Source of the DNA: Streptomyces sp. NBC_00568
GTDB taxonomy: Bacteria > Actinomycetota > Actinomycetes > Streptomycetales > Streptomycetaceae
Length of the DNA stretch: 64,000 bases
NCBI RefSeq assembly: GCF_026341855.1
Contig: NZ_JAPENW010000001.1
Coordinates: 1,364,001-1,428,000, forward strand
Direction of reading: 5' to 3'
In this document: in pieces, positions 19,438-32,469 of the stretch
Layout of the letters: each line of letters starts with the position of its first letter
How positions within the stretch are numbered: position 1 is the first letter of the stretch
Made by a program: the position numbers and the translations under genes
Notes under the pieces: model-generated
Told to the model about the DNA's origin: nothing
Database searches by the model: none
What the model saw: only the letters and a program-made list of their open reading frames with translations

Positions 19438-21696
19438 CTACCGCTCCTTCGCCAGTACGTCCGCCACCTCGGCGTTCGCCGCGTCCGCGCCGTCCAGGAC
19501 GTCCGCCGCCTCGGCGTCCGTCGCCTCGGCCAGCCTCTCATGCGCGGCACGGCACTCGGGCGGTTCGATGCTGATGCGGGGCAGCCGGCGGTCGAGCCAG
19601 CCGGGCAGCCACCAGTTGGCGCCGCCGAGCAGGTGCATGAGGGCGGGGACCAGGAGCGTCCGCAGGATGAAGGCGTCGAGGGCGACGGCGGCGGCGAGGG
19701 CGATGCCGAACATCGCGATGACACGGTCGCCGCTGAGCACGAAGGCGAGGAAGACCGAGATCATGATGACGGCGGCGGAGTTGATCACCCGGCTGGTCTC
19801 GGCGAGGCCGACCCGGACGGCACGCCGGTTGTCACCGGTCTCCAGCCACTCCTCGTACATCCGGCTGACCAGGAACACCTGGTAGTCCATCGAGAGCCCG
19901 AAGAGCACCGACACCATGATCACGGGCAGGAAGGGCTCGATCGGGCCCGCGCGGCCGAGGCCGAGCAGTTCGCTCCCCCAGCCCCACTGGAAGATCGCGA
20001 CGACGACTCCGAAGGCGGCGGCCACGGCGGCGATGTTCATGACCGCGGCCTTGAGGGGGATGCCGATCGAACGGAACGCGAGCAGCAGCAGGACACAGCC
20101 GAGGCTGATCACGACGCCGACGAAGAGCGGGAGCTTGCCGACGATGACGTCCGCGAAGTCGTCGTAGCTCGCCGTCACCCCGCCGACCTGTACATCGAGG
20201 GAGGTGCCCGACTCGGCGCGCGGCAGGACGTCGGTGCGCAGCCGGTCGACGAGGTCGCTGGTCTTCTGGGACTGCGGCGCGGAGGTCGGGACGACGGTGA
20301 GGAAGGCGGTGTCACCGGCGGAGTTGTACGTCACCGGGTCCGCCGAGGCGACGCCCTCGGTGGCCCGGAGCGTGGCGTCCAGGTTGTCCAGGGCGAGCCG
20401 GTCCTCGGCGCCGCCGACCTTGGTGACGAGGGTCAGGGGCCCGTTCACGCCGGGTCCGAAGCCCTCCCCGATGAGGTCGTAGGCCTGCCGTGTGGTCGCC
20501 GCCTTCGGGTCGTTGCCCTGGTCGGAGGTGCCCAGGTGGAGCGAGAACGTGGGCAGGGCGAGCAGGGCCATCACGACGACGGCCACGGCACCGAGCAGCT
20601 TGGGGTGGCGTTCCACGAAGGCGGACCAGCGGGCGGCGAACCCGGTGGCCACCTCCGGCGCGGGTCCGTGCTCCTCCAGTCGCCGCCGCTCCCGTCGGCT
20701 CAGCGCGCGTGGACCGATGAAGGAGAGCAGCGCGGGCAGCAGGGTCACGGAGGCCGCGACGGTGAGGACGACGGTCAGGGAGGCCGCGATCGCGACGCCG
20801 TTGAGGAAGCCGAGCCGCAGGATGAGCATGCCGAGCAGGGCGATACAGACCGTGGCGCCGGCGAAGACGACCGCCCGTCCGGTGGTGGCGACGGCGTTCT
20901 GCGCCGCCTCGGCCACCGGCAGTCCGCGTTTGAGGCCGCGCCGGTGCCGGGTCACGATGAACAGCGCGTAGTCGATGCCGACGCCGAGCCCGACCAGCAT
21001 GCCGAGCATGGGGGCGAAGTCGGCGACGGTCATGGCGTGGCCGAGGAGCACGATTCCGGCGTACGCCGTGCCCACGCCGATCAGGGCGGTGGCGATGGGC
21101 AGCATGGAGGCGGCGAGGGAGCCGAACGCCAGGAAGAGGACCACGGCGGCGACGGCCACACCGACGATCTCGGCGACATGTCCGCCGGACGATTTGGTGA
21201 GGGCGATGGCGGTGCCGCCCAGCTCCACGTCGAGTCCCTTGGCCTCTGCGGCCTTCGCCGTGTCGACGACGGCCTGGACCTCGCCCTTGTCGAGGTTCTC
21301 GGCCCGGTCGGCGAAGGTGACGGTCGCGTACGCCGTCCGGCCGTCCGCGCTGATCCCCTCCGACCCCTGGCGCTGGTACGGGCTGTCGACGGAGGCCACT
21401 CCGGGGAGCTTCTCGATCTTGTCCAGGGCGCGGGTCATCGACTGCTCGACGTCCGCGGAGCGCACCGTGCCGGGGCTGGTGTGCCAGACAACGGTGTCGC
21501 TGTCGCCGCCGAGGCCGGGGAAACCCTCCGCCAGGAGCTGGGTGGCGCGGCCCGATTCGGTGCCGGGGGCCTCGTAGTCGTTGGAGTACGCGGAGCCCGT
21601 CACGACGGCGGCGGCGCTCACACCGCCGAAGGCCGCGAGCCAGAGCAGAACGGCGACGAGGCGGTGCTGAACACACCAGCGTGCGAGGGCTGCCAC
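19438..21696 (-). CDS. MMPL/RND-family transporter
   Basis: 752 residues with about 12 membrane helices in the MMPL arrangement: one N-terminal helix, an extracytoplasmic domain, five helices containing VGLGVGIDYALFIVTRHR, a second extracytoplasmic domain, then five or six helices containing FGLSMDYQVFLVSRMYEEW. The two GxxxD-Y(A/Q)-L/FxV motifs are the family's proton-relay signature. Members export lipids, siderophores or antibiotics, but the substrate here is not evident. GTG 21696 has a GGGAGC site. An inverted repeat at 21754-21769 may be an operator. It is followed directly by an acetyltransferase gene. Confidence 0.93.
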   Translation of the reverse strand: MAALARWCVQHRLVAVLLWLAAFGGVSAAAVVTGSAYSNDYEAPGTESGRATQLLAEGFPGLGGDSDTVVWHTSPGTVRSADVEQSMTRALDKIEKLPGVASVDSPYQRQGSEGISADGRTAYATVTFADRAENLDKGEVQAVVDTAKAAEAKGLDVELGGTAIALTKSSGGHVAEIVGVAVAAVVLFLAFGSLAASMLPIATALIGVGTAYAGIVLLGHAMTVADFAPMLGMLVGLGVGIDYALFIVTRHRRGLKRGLPVAEAAQNAVATTGRAVVFAGATVCIALLGMLILRLGFLNGVAIAASLTVVLTVAASVTLLPALLSFIGPRALSRRERRRLEEHGPAPEVATGFAARWSAFVERHPKLLGAVAVVVMALLALPTFSLHLGTSDQGNDPKAATTRQAYDLIGEGFGPGVNGPLTLVTKVGGAEDRLALDNLDATLRATEGVASADPVTYNSAGDTAFLTVVPTSAPQSQKTSDLVDRLRTDVLPRAESGTSLDVQVGGVTASYDDFADVIVGKLPLFVGVVISLGCVLLLLAFRSIGIPLKAAVMNIAAVAAAFGVVVAIFQWGWGSELLGLGRAGPIEPFLPVIMVSVLFGLSMDYQVFLVSRMYEEWLETGDNRRAVRVGLAETSRVINSAAVIMISVFLAFVLSGDRVIAMFGIALAAAVALDAFILRTLLVPALMHLLGGANWWLPGWLDRRLPRISIEPPECRAAHERLAEATDAEAADVLDGADAANAEVADVLAKER

Positions 21697-21753
21697 GGAC
21701 GAGCTCCCTGGGGGATTTGTGGATCTTTATCGGGAACTGCCCGCAAAGAACGC

Positions 21754-21769
21754 ATGACTAATGCGTCAT
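21754..21769. promoter_or_regulatory. Possible operator upstream of the MMPL gene
   Basis: ATGACTAATGCGTCAT is an inverted repeat (ATGAC, 6-nt spacer, GTCAT) about 58 bp before the MMPL start, in a locally A+T-richer stretch. TetR-type repressors commonly control MMPL genes through such sites, but no regulator gene is adjacent. Confidence 0.3.
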
Positions 21770-21879
21770 CACTCTTACAGCCGGAAATGATCCTTTGTCG
21801 CATTCGTGGGCTTACTCACAGGACTGCGACTCACCTCACAGGACATTCCCGTGGACTCTGTCGCCCCGCCCGTCGTCGC

Positions 21880-22365
21880 TCAGTCGAACTGGTCACCCAC
21901 AGCCATGACCATCACACCCGCGATCATCAGCCACAGGGCGCGCCGGGTGCGGCCCCGGGCCCCCAGGAGCGACGCGACGGCGCACACGGCGGCCCCTGAG
22001 GCGTAGGAGACGGCTATGAGGGCGGTCCCCGAACCGGTCGAGCGCAGCACCGACGCCGCGAGCCCCGCGACGGTCAGCAGCGCTCCCGTCCCGACCGCCG
22101 TCCAGCGGGCCCGCCGGACCTCCTGGTCCTGGCCCTCGTCCTCGTCGTGGCCCTGGCCCTCGTCCTCGTCGTGGCCCTGGCCCTGGACCTCGTCGTGGTC
22201 CGCGCGCTCGCCCTCGTCCTCGTCGCGGTCCGCGCCCTGGACCTGATCTTCGTCGCGGTCCTCACCCTGGACCTGATCCTCGCCCTGGTCCCGGTCCATG
22301 CCCTGGTCATGGTCCTGGTGCTGGTCCTGGTGGTCGCGCGTCTCGGAGTCAGTGGTTCCACTCAT
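21880..22365 (-). CDS. Membrane protein with Asp/Gln/Glu/His repeat tail, function unknown
   Basis: 161 residues. Residues ~8-85 are a hydrophilic repeat of Asp, Gln, Glu, Gly, His and Arg (QGHDEDEGQGHDEDEGQ) coded by imperfect ~12- to 24-bp repeats on the DNA. The rest holds about three or four membrane helices (TAVGTGALLTVAGLAASVL, LIAVSYASGAAVCAVASLL, ALWLMIAGVMVMAVGDQFD). ATG 22365 gives MSGTTDSETRDH; the ribosome site is weak. The His/Asp-rich tail could bind metal ions, but that is only a guess. Confidence 0.65.
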   Translation of the reverse strand: MSGTTDSETRDHQDQHQDHDQGMDRDQGEDQVQGEDRDEDQVQGADRDEDEGERADHDEVQGQGHDEDEGQGHDEDEGQDQEVRRARWTAVGTGALLTVAGLAASVLRSTGSGTALIAVSYASGAAVCAVASLLGARGRTRRALWLMIAGVMVMAVGDQFD

Positions 22366-22407
22366 GGCGCGGGAGCGTAGCGCGTGCGCCTGAGAGTGCC
22401 GACACAG

Positions 22408-22447
22408 ACCCCAGGGGGTGCATCGGTTGCGATGCACCCCCTGGGGT
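22408..22447 (-). terminator. Terminator behind gatB
   Basis: A perfect 18-bp inverted repeat (arms 22408-22425 and 22430-22447, 4-nt loop) 17 bp beyond the gatB stop codon, one of the longest perfect stems in the window. No T-tract. Confidence 0.85.
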
Positions 22448-22464
22448 GTGGGAAAACCCGGACC

Positions 22465-23979
22465 TCAGCCTTCGCTGACGCCCAGCTTCTCCAGGATGAG
22501 CTCCTTGACGCGAGCCGCGTCGGCCTGGCCGCGGGTGGCCTTCATGACCGCGCCGACGAGCGCGCCGACGGCCTGGACCTTGCCGCCGCGGATCTTGTCG
22601 GCGATGCCCGGGTTCCCGGCGATGGCCTCGTCGACGGCGGCGGTCAGCGCACCCTCGTCCGAGACGACCTTCAGGCCGCGCTTGTCGACGACCTCGTCCG
22701 GGGTGCCCTCGCCGGCGAGGACGCCTTCGATGACCTGACGGGCGAGCTTGTCGTTCAGATCGCCCGCGGTGACCAGCTCGGCCACCCGGGCGACCTGCGC
22801 CGGGGTGATCGGCAGGTCCTCCAGGGACTTGCCCGACTCGTTGGCGCTGCGTGCCAGCTCCCCCATCCACCACTTGCGGGCGGAGGTGGAGTCGGCACCG
22901 GCCTCGATCGTCGCGACGATCGAGTCGATGGCACCGGCGTTGAGGATCGACTGCATGTCGTGGGCGTTCACGCCCCACTCCTCGCGCAGCCGGTTGCGGC
23001 GGGCCAGCGGCTGCTCGGGCAGCCCCGCGCGCAGTTCCTCGACCCACTCACGGGACGGGGCGACGGGGACGAGGTCGGGCTCCGGGAAGTACCGGTAGTC
23101 CTCGGCCTCCTCCTTCACGCGGCCCGAGGTCGTGGACCCGGTGTCCTCGTGGAAGTGGCGGGTCTCCTGGATGATCGTGCCGCCGGAGTTCAGCACCGCG
23201 GCGTGGCGCTGGATCTCGAAGCGGGCGGCACGCTCGACGGAACGCAGGGAGTTGACGTTCTTCGTCTCGGAGCGCGTGCCGAACTTCTCACGGCCGTGCG
23301 GGCGCAGCGACAGGTTCACGTCGCAGCGCATCTGACCCTGCTCCATGCGGGCCTCGGAGACACCGAGCGCCTTGATGAGCTCGCGCAGCTCGGCGACGTA
23401 CGCCTTGGCGACCTCGGGGGCCCGCTCGCCCGCGCCCTCGATCGGCTTGGTGACGATCTCGATGAGGGGGATGCCCGCGCGGTTGTAGTCGAGCAGCGAG
23501 TGGGACGCGCCGTGGATACGGCCGGTGGCGCCGCCGACGTGCAGCGACTTGCCGGTGTCCTCCTCCATGTGGGCGCGCTCGATCTGCACGCGGAAGACCT
23601 CGCCGTCCTCCAGCTGGACGTCCAGATAGCCGTTGAAGGCGATCGGCTCGTCGTACTGGGAGGTCTGGAAGTTCTTCGGCATGTCCGGATAGAAGTAGTT
23701 CTTCCGGGCGAATCGGCACCACTCGGCGATCTCGCAGTGCAGCGCGAGGCCGATCTTGATGGCGGACTCGACACCGGTCGCGTTGACGACCGGGAGGGCG
23801 CCGGGCATGCCGAGGCAGGTCGGGCAGGTCTGCGAGTTGGGCTCGGCGCCCAGCTCGGTCGAACAGCCGCAGAACATCTTCGTCTTGGTGCCGAGTTCGA
23901 CATGGACTTCGAGGCCCATGACGGGGTCGTAGGAAGCGAGTGCGTCCTCGTACGACACCAGGTCGATCGTGGTGGTCAC
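22465..23979 (-). CDS. gatB: Aspartyl/glutamyl-tRNA(Asn/Gln) amidotransferase subunit B
   Basis: tRNA-binding kinase subunit of GatCAB, which activates Glu-tRNA(Gln) or Asp-tRNA(Asn) for amidation. 504 residues: the cradle domain with [20 protein letters not shown], the zinc-binding cysteines in FCGCSTELG and [26 protein letters not shown], and the C-terminal YqeY-like helical tail. GTG 23979 ([13 protein letters not shown]) is chosen for its GAGGGAAG site, which overlaps the end of the 80-aa gene. It is last in gatC-gatA-orf80-gatB and is followed by a strong terminator. Confidence 0.97.
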   Translation of the reverse strand: MTTTIDLVSYEDALASYDPVMGLEVHVELGTKTKMFCGCSTELGAEPNSQTCPTCLGMPGALPVVNATGVESAIKIGLALHCEIAEWCRFARKNYFYPDMPKNFQTSQYDEPIAFNGYLDVQLEDGEVFRVQIERAHMEEDTGKSLHVGGATGRIHGASHSLLDYNRAGIPLIEIVTKPIEGAGERAPEVAKAYVAELRELIKALGVSEARMEQGQMRCDVNLSLRPHGREKFGTRSETKNVNSLRSVERAARFEIQRHAAVLNSGGTIIQETRHFHEDTGSTTSGRVKEEAEDYRYFPEPDLVPVAPSREWVEELRAGLPEQPLARRNRLREEWGVNAHDMQSILNAGAIDSIVATIEAGADSTSARKWWMGELARSANESGKSLEDLPITPAQVARVAELVTAGDLNDKLARQVIEGVLAGEGTPDEVVDKRGLKVVSDEGALTAAVDEAIAGNPGIADKIRGGKVQAVGALVGAVMKATRGQADAARVKELILEKLGVSEG

Positions 23980-23995
23980 GGTGAAAACTTCCCTC

Positions 23996-24234
23996 TCAGC
24001 CCAGCAGGACGTCGTCGTCGCCCAGGCGCTTGAGCTCCCGGTAGAGGATGGCGAGGCCGGTGACGATGGCGGCGGCGGACACGGCCGCGTCGATGAGGCG
24101 CAGCGTGTCGTTTTCCAGGCGGGCCTTCTTGACCTGCTTCGCGACACCGAACGCACCGAATGCCGTGCCGGCGATGGACAGATACGTGCCGGACTTGGAC
24201 TTCTTGAAACCCTTGGCCTTGGACATTGCCTTGC

Positions 24235-24238
<4 letters not shown>
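23996..24238 (-). CDS. Small conserved-looking protein inserted between gatA and gatB (80 aa)
   Basis: The start GTG (24238-24236) overlaps the gatA stop TGA by four bases (GTGA), so it is translationally coupled to gatA, and it ends 16 bp before gatB. It begins [20 protein letters not shown], a Lys-rich stretch, then a hydrophobic segment ([20 protein letters not shown]) and a second ([20 protein letters not shown]). That gives one or two possible membrane helices with a basic N-terminus. I do not recognise a family. Its tight position inside the amidotransferase operon suggests co-expression but not necessarily function in the complex. Confidence 0.8.
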
Positions 24239-25740
<1,502 letters not shown>

Positions 25741-25745
25741 GGTGA

Positions 25746-26042
25746 TTAGTCCTCCCCCAGGATCTGCGGCACCTTGAAACGCCGCTGCTCCTGGGCCGGG
25801 GCGCCGGAGAGCGCCTGCTCGGGGGTGAGCGACGGACGGACCTCGTCCACGCGCATGACGTTCGTCAGCGGCAGCGGATGAGAGGTCGGCGGTACGTCTT
25901 GGTCGGCGACCTCGCTGACGCGGGCGACCGCGCCGATGATGTCGTCGAGCTGGCCGGCGAAGTGGTCGAGCTCTTCGCCCTTCAGCTCCAGACGCGCCAG
26001 CCGTGCGAGGTGGGCGACCTCCTCGCGCGTGATGCCAGGCAT
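25746..26042 (-). CDS. gatC: Aspartyl/glutamyl-tRNA(Asn/Gln) amidotransferase subunit C
   Basis: 98-residue subunit that wraps around GatA and joins it to GatB. Family landmarks: [20 protein letters not shown] at the start and [15 protein letters not shown] [15 protein letters not shown] before the C-terminal FKVPQIL. ATG 26042 has an AGAGGA site. First gene of the operon; the promoter must lie in the 26043-26325 stretch, but I see no clear hexamers there. Confidence 0.96.
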   Translation of the reverse strand: MPGITREEVAHLARLARLELKGEELDHFAGQLDDIIGAVARVSEVADQDVPPTSHPLPLTNVMRVDEVRPSLTPEQALSGAPAQEQRRFKVPQILGED

Positions 26043-26719
26043 GCAGCGATCCTCTGGGGTGAGTGTGTGTGGTTTGGCCCAATCCTATGGGGCGGGGCGA
26101 GGTGCCCGCGCCCGGGTTTCCCCCCGGCGCGCTCCGAACCACCACCCGGGCGAGGGTTCGGGCCCCGAAGCGGCGCGGGCAACCCCGCGACCGGCCACGG
26201 ACGGCCCACGGACACAGGCGACCACGAACGACCGGAGACCGAGGCCGGGCCGGTTCGGCAGGAGAGGTCGGACCGTCCGGGTGACGGCCACGCGCGAGGG
26301 GCGAGACGGGCGCGACGGGGCCGACGGCCGGAGGCCGGCGAGGAGCGCGGACGGCGGGCGGACGCCGACGGCGGGCGAGCACCACGGGAGAGCCCGGCTT
26401 GTCGGGTGACAGCCACGGGTGGTGCGGGGGTAGGAGACACCCGGCCGGAGGCCGGCGAGAAGTACGGACGGCGGGCGGACGCCGACGGCGGGCGAGCACC
26501 ACGGGAGAGCCCGGCTTGTCGGGTGACAGCCACGGGTGGTGCGGGGGTGGGAGACACCCGGCCGGAGGCCGGCGAGAAGTACGGACGACGGGCGGACGCC
26601 GACGGCGGGCGAGCACCACGGGAGGGCCCGGCTTGTCGGGTGACAGCCACGGGTGGTGCGGGGGTGGGAGACACCCGGCCGGAGGCCGGCGAGGCGGCAC
26701 CCCGCGGGAACCGTAGGGG
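26043..26719. other. gatC-rmdB intergenic region (677 bp)
   Basis: No supported gene. Long open frames run through it on both strands only because the repeat unit length is divisible by three and stop codons are rare at this G+C. It holds the gatC upstream region (about 26043-26325, extremely G+C-rich, no recognised promoter) and the 117-bp tandem repeat. Confidence 0.7.
26326..26693. repeat. 117-bp tandem repeat, three full copies plus a 17-bp fourth
   Basis: Copies start at 26326, 26443, 26560 and 26677 (at GGCCGGAGGCCGGCGAG), an exact 117-bp period; the copies differ at only a few positions. The stretch before copy 1 looks like a decayed unit. Each unit contains GGCCGGAGGCC and CCCGGCTTGTCGGG, both able to fold. 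The array ends 27 bp from the rmdB stop codon. Confidence 0.95.
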
Positions 26720-28960
26720 CTACTCCGCGGCCGGAAGGGCGGCCCGCGGCCGCTGCCAGCCACGGGACCCCCGGGCGAGCAGCCACGCCGTGGCCTCGTC
26801 GGGCGGCATCGCGGCGGCGACCAGCCAGCCCTGCACGGCGTCGCAGCCCAGGTCACGCAGCCGCTCCCACGTCTCGTCGTCCTCGACGCCCTCCGCCACG
26901 ACGAGAAGACCCAGCGAATGCGCGAGGTCGACGGTGCAGCGCACGATCTCGGCGTCCTCGGTGTCCACGGCGAGCCGTGCGACGAACGAGCGGTCGATCT
27001 TCAGCTCGCTGACCGGGAGCCTGCGCAGATGGACCAGGGAGGAGTAGCCGGTGCCGAAGTCGTCCAGCGACATCTTCACGCCGTGCCCGGTGAGAGCCGC
27101 AAGGGTGTCGGCGGCGCGCTGGGGGTCCTCCAGGAGCACGTGCTCCGTTATCTCCAGTTGGAGCGCTCCCGCGGGAACTCCGTGCCGGGCCAGACGCGCG
27201 GCGACGGATCCGGCGAACCCCGGCGTGTGGACGTCACGCGGCGACACGTTCACCGCGACCGGAACGAAGAGGCCCTGGGCCCGCCAGCGCGCGACCTGCG
27301 CGAGGGCCGTCTCCAGGACGTACTCGGTGAGGTGCGGCATCAGCCCGGACGACTCGGCGATGGCGATGAACTCGTCCGGCGGTACCTTGCCGCGCTCGGG
27401 GTGCACCCAGCGGACCAGTGCCTCGAGTCCGGCCACCTGTCCGTCGAAGCGGACCTTGGGCTGATAGTGCAGTTCGACGTCGCCGGCGTCCAGGGCCCGG
27501 CGCAGGTCGCCCAGCAGGCCGAGCCGGTCGGGGGTGTTGGAGTCCCGCTTGGACTCGTACACCTCCACGCCCGTGCGGTCCCGCTTCGCCTGGTACATCG
27601 CGACGTCCGCCCGGCGCAGCAGCCCCTCCGCGTCGAGCGCGTGGTCGGGGAAGACGGCGAGCCCGGCGCTGGCCTCCAGGACGAGGGTGAGTCCGTCGAG
27701 GTCGAGCGGCGAGCCGAGGGCGGCGACCAGATTGCGGGCGACCCGCGTGGCCGATGTGGTGGAGTCCGCGACCGGCAGTAAGACGGCGAACTCGTCCCCG
27801 CCGAGCCGCGCGGCCTCCGCCCCGCGCGGCAGTGCGAGCCGCAGCCTGTCGGCTATCTGGAGGAGCAGCCGGTCGCCGGCGAGATGCCCCAGGGTGTCGT
27901 TCACCGAACGGAAGCGGTCCAGGTCGATCAGCATGAGGGCGGAGCGGGCGCCGATGCGCTCGGCGTCGTCCAGGGCCGTCCAGGTGCGCTCCAGCAGCCA
28001 CTGACGGTTGGGCAGCCCGGTCAGCGGGTCGCGCAGTTGTTCCTCGGCCCTTGCGCGGGCGATCCACAGGGTGGAGTCGAGGGCGATCAGCGGGATCGAG
28101 AACAGGGGCAGCAGCATCGGCTGGGCCATCGCGACGACACAGACGAGCGGCGCGATGCCGAGCAGCGCCACGGCGACGAGCCCTTGTCTGACCAGGGCCG
28201 TACGGGCGACGGTGGGCAGGCCGCCGCCACGCGGCGCGTGCAGGTACCAGAGCAGGGCGCGGGTGACGGCGAGATAGGCGCCCGCGACCAGGACCACCTG
28301 AGGGGCGGCGTAGAAGGTCCAGGTCTCGGGGTCCCAGGGCGCCTCGACGCTCGGGAACCGCCCGAACGACGCGAGGACCAGGGCTCCGGCGCCGATGCCG
28401 AGGATGTCGACCGCGCCGTGCAGTACGCCCTGCCGCCAGCGGTTGCGGCGGGCCATGCCGACCAGGACGACGACGGTCAGGCTGACCATGCCGGCGGGGA
28501 CCCAGCCGTAGAGCAGCAGGACCGCGAGGGTGAGGGCCGCGCCGGAGCCGGTGCCGCCCCACCAGCGGGCGCGGCCGAGGGCGACCAGGTGGCCGACGAT
28601 GATCCCGGTCAGCAGCGCCAGCGACCAGCCGACGGCGCCGCACGGGAAGAGCGCGTGGTGGCCGCTGAACGCCCGGTAGAAACCGGCGCCCAGGACGAAC
28701 GCGGCGGTGACCACGACCGCCGACGGCAGTGCGGGCCAGGACATGTGGCGTTCGGGGTCCTGGCCGGGCAGTCCGGTGCCGCGCTCGGCGGTGAGCCGGC
28801 CGACGCCGGCGAGGGTGGGGGCGGCGAGCGGCGCGGCACCGAGCCCGCTCGGGGCGGGGCGCTCCGAAGGCCGTCCCGTCCGCAGGCCCGCCAGCCACGC
28901 GCCGGTCATCCGGCGCAGGCGCAGCCGTGGTTCGGGGGCGGCGCTCTCGGTCGGTTCCAT
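26720..28960 (-). CDS. rmdB: Membrane GGDEF-EAL protein, probable c-di-GMP phosphodiesterase
   Basis: 746 residues: a cytoplasmic N-terminus of about 70, then roughly eight membrane helices ([19 protein letters not shown] onward), then GGDEF and EAL domains. Both signatures are intact: [14 protein letters not shown] for cyclase, and [34 protein letters not shown] and VVAEGVED for phosphodiesterase. Active hydrolysis is therefore likely. Name from memory: the S. coelicolor phosphodiesterase RmdB is encoded next to ligA, as here; RmdA/RmdB lower c-di-GMP during development. ATG 28960 has a GAGGG site; the frame upstream is only the overlap with ligA. Confidence 0.9.
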   Translation of the reverse strand: MEPTESAAPEPRLRLRRMTGAWLAGLRTGRPSERPAPSGLGAAPLAAPTLAGVGRLTAERGTGLPGQDPERHMSWPALPSAVVVTAAFVLGAGFYRAFSGHHALFPCGAVGWSLALLTGIIVGHLVALGRARWWGGTGSGAALTLAVLLLYGWVPAGMVSLTVVVLVGMARRNRWRQGVLHGAVDILGIGAGALVLASFGRFPSVEAPWDPETWTFYAAPQVVLVAGAYLAVTRALLWYLHAPRGGGLPTVARTALVRQGLVAVALLGIAPLVCVVAMAQPMLLPLFSIPLIALDSTLWIARARAEEQLRDPLTGLPNRQWLLERTWTALDDAERIGARSALMLIDLDRFRSVNDTLGHLAGDRLLLQIADRLRLALPRGAEAARLGGDEFAVLLPVADSTTSATRVARNLVAALGSPLDLDGLTLVLEASAGLAVFPDHALDAEGLLRRADVAMYQAKRDRTGVEVYESKRDSNTPDRLGLLGDLRRALDAGDVELHYQPKVRFDGQVAGLEALVRWVHPERGKVPPDEFIAIAESSGLMPHLTEYVLETALAQVARWRAQGLFVPVAVNVSPRDVHTPGFAGSVAARLARHGVPAGALQLEITEHVLLEDPQRAADTLAALTGHGVKMSLDDFGTGYSSLVHLRRLPVSELKIDRSFVARLAVDTEDAEIVRCTVDLAHSLGLLVVAEGVEDDETWERLRDLGCDAVQGWLVAAAMPPDEATAWLLARGSRGWQRPRAALPAAE

Positions 28961-29172
28961 TCCCGTCCCTCTCACTGCCGGCGGTGCCCACGCCACGCGG
29001 TCCGTTGCCGGCGACAACTGCCAACGGTGCCGCGTCGAAAAACCCTTCCCCTGGCTCGTGCGGAGCAGGGGATGCGCCAACCGCAGCCGGGCACGGTAGG
29101 CGCACACCTCAACAGTAGGCCGCGGAAGGCTTCCACGGGCAGCGGTCGGCGACGGTTGCCCGAATGCGACCT

Positions 29173-29212
29173 GGCCACCCGTATGCAACTGATATGCGCC
29201 GAACGGGTGGCC
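29173..29212 (-). terminator. Hairpin behind ligA
   Basis: A perfect 10-bp stem GGCCACCCGT/ACGGGTGGCC (arms 29173-29182 and 29203-29212), with further pairing inside the loop, 9 bp beyond the ligA stop. It probably separates ligA from rmdB. Confidence 0.65.
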
Positions 29213-29220
29213 TTCAACCG

Positions 29221-31431
<2,211 letters not shown>

Positions 31432-32439
31432 TTACTCAGGGTTGTCCGCGAGGGATCTCGCCGCCCGGACGCAGTGGGCCAGCGCCCTGCGCGCGAAGTC
31501 GGGAGAAGCCCCCGCGAGCCCGCACGACGGAGTGAGCGTGACCGCCTCCGCGAGAAGACCCGGCCGCAGCCCCAGCCTGCGCCACAGCGTCCTGACACCC
31601 ATGACGCTACCGGCAGGGTCCGACAATGGGACGTCCACGCCGGGGATGACACCGGCGAACAGACGCGTACCCGCTTCGACCGCCTCGCCGATGACATCGT
31701 CGTCACGCTCGGTGAGGAGCGAGAAGTCGAAGGAGATCGCCGCCACGCCCGCCCGGCGCAGCAGCGCGAAGGGGACGTCCGGCGCGCAGGAGTGGACCAC
31801 GACAGGTCCGCCCCCGTGCACGCCGACGACGTCCCGGAGCGTCGCCTCGGCGACCTGGCGGTCCACGGCGCGGTGGGTGCGGTAGCCGCTGGCGGTCGGC
31901 ACCTGGCCGCGGAGCACCGCGACCAGGGAGGGTTCGTCGAGCTGCAGGACGATCTCGGCCCCGGGAACCCGGCGGCCTACGTCTTCGAGGTGGAGGCGCA
32001 GTCCCTCGGCGAGTGATCCCGCGAGGTCGCGGCAGGCACCCGGGTCGGAGAGGGCGGACTCGCCGTTCCTCAGCTCCAGTGCGGCGGCCAGGGTCCAGGG
32101 ACCGACCGCCTGCACCTTCAGCGTGCCCTCGTACCCCTGGGTGAACTCCTCGAGGGCGTCGAGGTCCTCGCCCAGCCATGACCTGGCCCGCTTGGTGTCC
32201 CGGCCCGGCCGGTCCCCGAACCGCCAGCCGCTGGGCTCCACGCGCGCGTACAGCTCGACGAGCATCCCCGCGGTCCGGCCGATCATGTCCGCCCCGGGCC
32301 CCCGCGCGGGCAGTTCGGCGAGGAACGGGAAGTCGTCGAGGGAGCCGGTGACGGTCTTCGCGGCCTCCCGCGCGTCACCGCCCGGCATGGACCCGACCCC
32401 GGTGGCGGAACCGAACCTGAACTCGCTGTTTTCGCTCAC
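31432..32439 (-). CDS. Core-MetE-type (cobalamin-independent methionine synthase C-terminal-like) protein
   Basis: 335 residues, matching only the catalytic C-terminal barrel of MetE; the N-terminal folate-binding half is absent. Zinc ligands of the family are seen in VVVHSCAPDVPFA (His, Cys) and LTPSCGLAG (Cys). The substrate part begins GSATGVGSMPGGDAREAA. In other organisms such short forms make methionine from a methyl donor other than methyl-folate, or act on other thiols; which applies here cannot be told. GTG 32439 has no obvious ribosome site. It lies 15 bp before ligA. Confidence 0.85.
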   Translation of the reverse strand: MSENSEFRFGSATGVGSMPGGDAREAAKTVTGSLDDFPFLAELPARGPGADMIGRTAGMLVELYARVEPSGWRFGDRPGRDTKRARSWLGEDLDALEEFTQGYEGTLKVQAVGPWTLAAALELRNGESALSDPGACRDLAGSLAEGLRLHLEDVGRRVPGAEIVLQLDEPSLVAVLRGQVPTASGYRTHRAVDRQVAEATLRDVVGVHGGGPVVVHSCAPDVPFALLRRAGVAAISFDFSLLTERDDDVIGEAVEAGTRLFAGVIPGVDVPLSDPAGSVMGVRTLWRRLGLRPGLLAEAVTLTPSCGLAGASPDFARRALAHCVRAARSLADNPE

Positions 32440-32469
32440 CCCGGAAGCCTACGGAATCCCTCGGGCAGG

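Noticed and set aside
22465..24156. Longer gatB start upstream of 23979
   Set aside because: The extra N-terminus would lie entirely inside the 80-residue gene in another frame and has no ribosome site; GTG 23979 gives the normal start.
26281..26720. Long open frames on both strands through the 117-bp repeats (39-residue peptide repeats)
   Set aside because: They arise from a repeat period divisible by three in stop-poor G+C-rich DNA. No ribosome site or start fits, and the peptides are Pro/Arg/Ala-rich on one strand and Arg/Gly-rich on the other, as expected for shadows.
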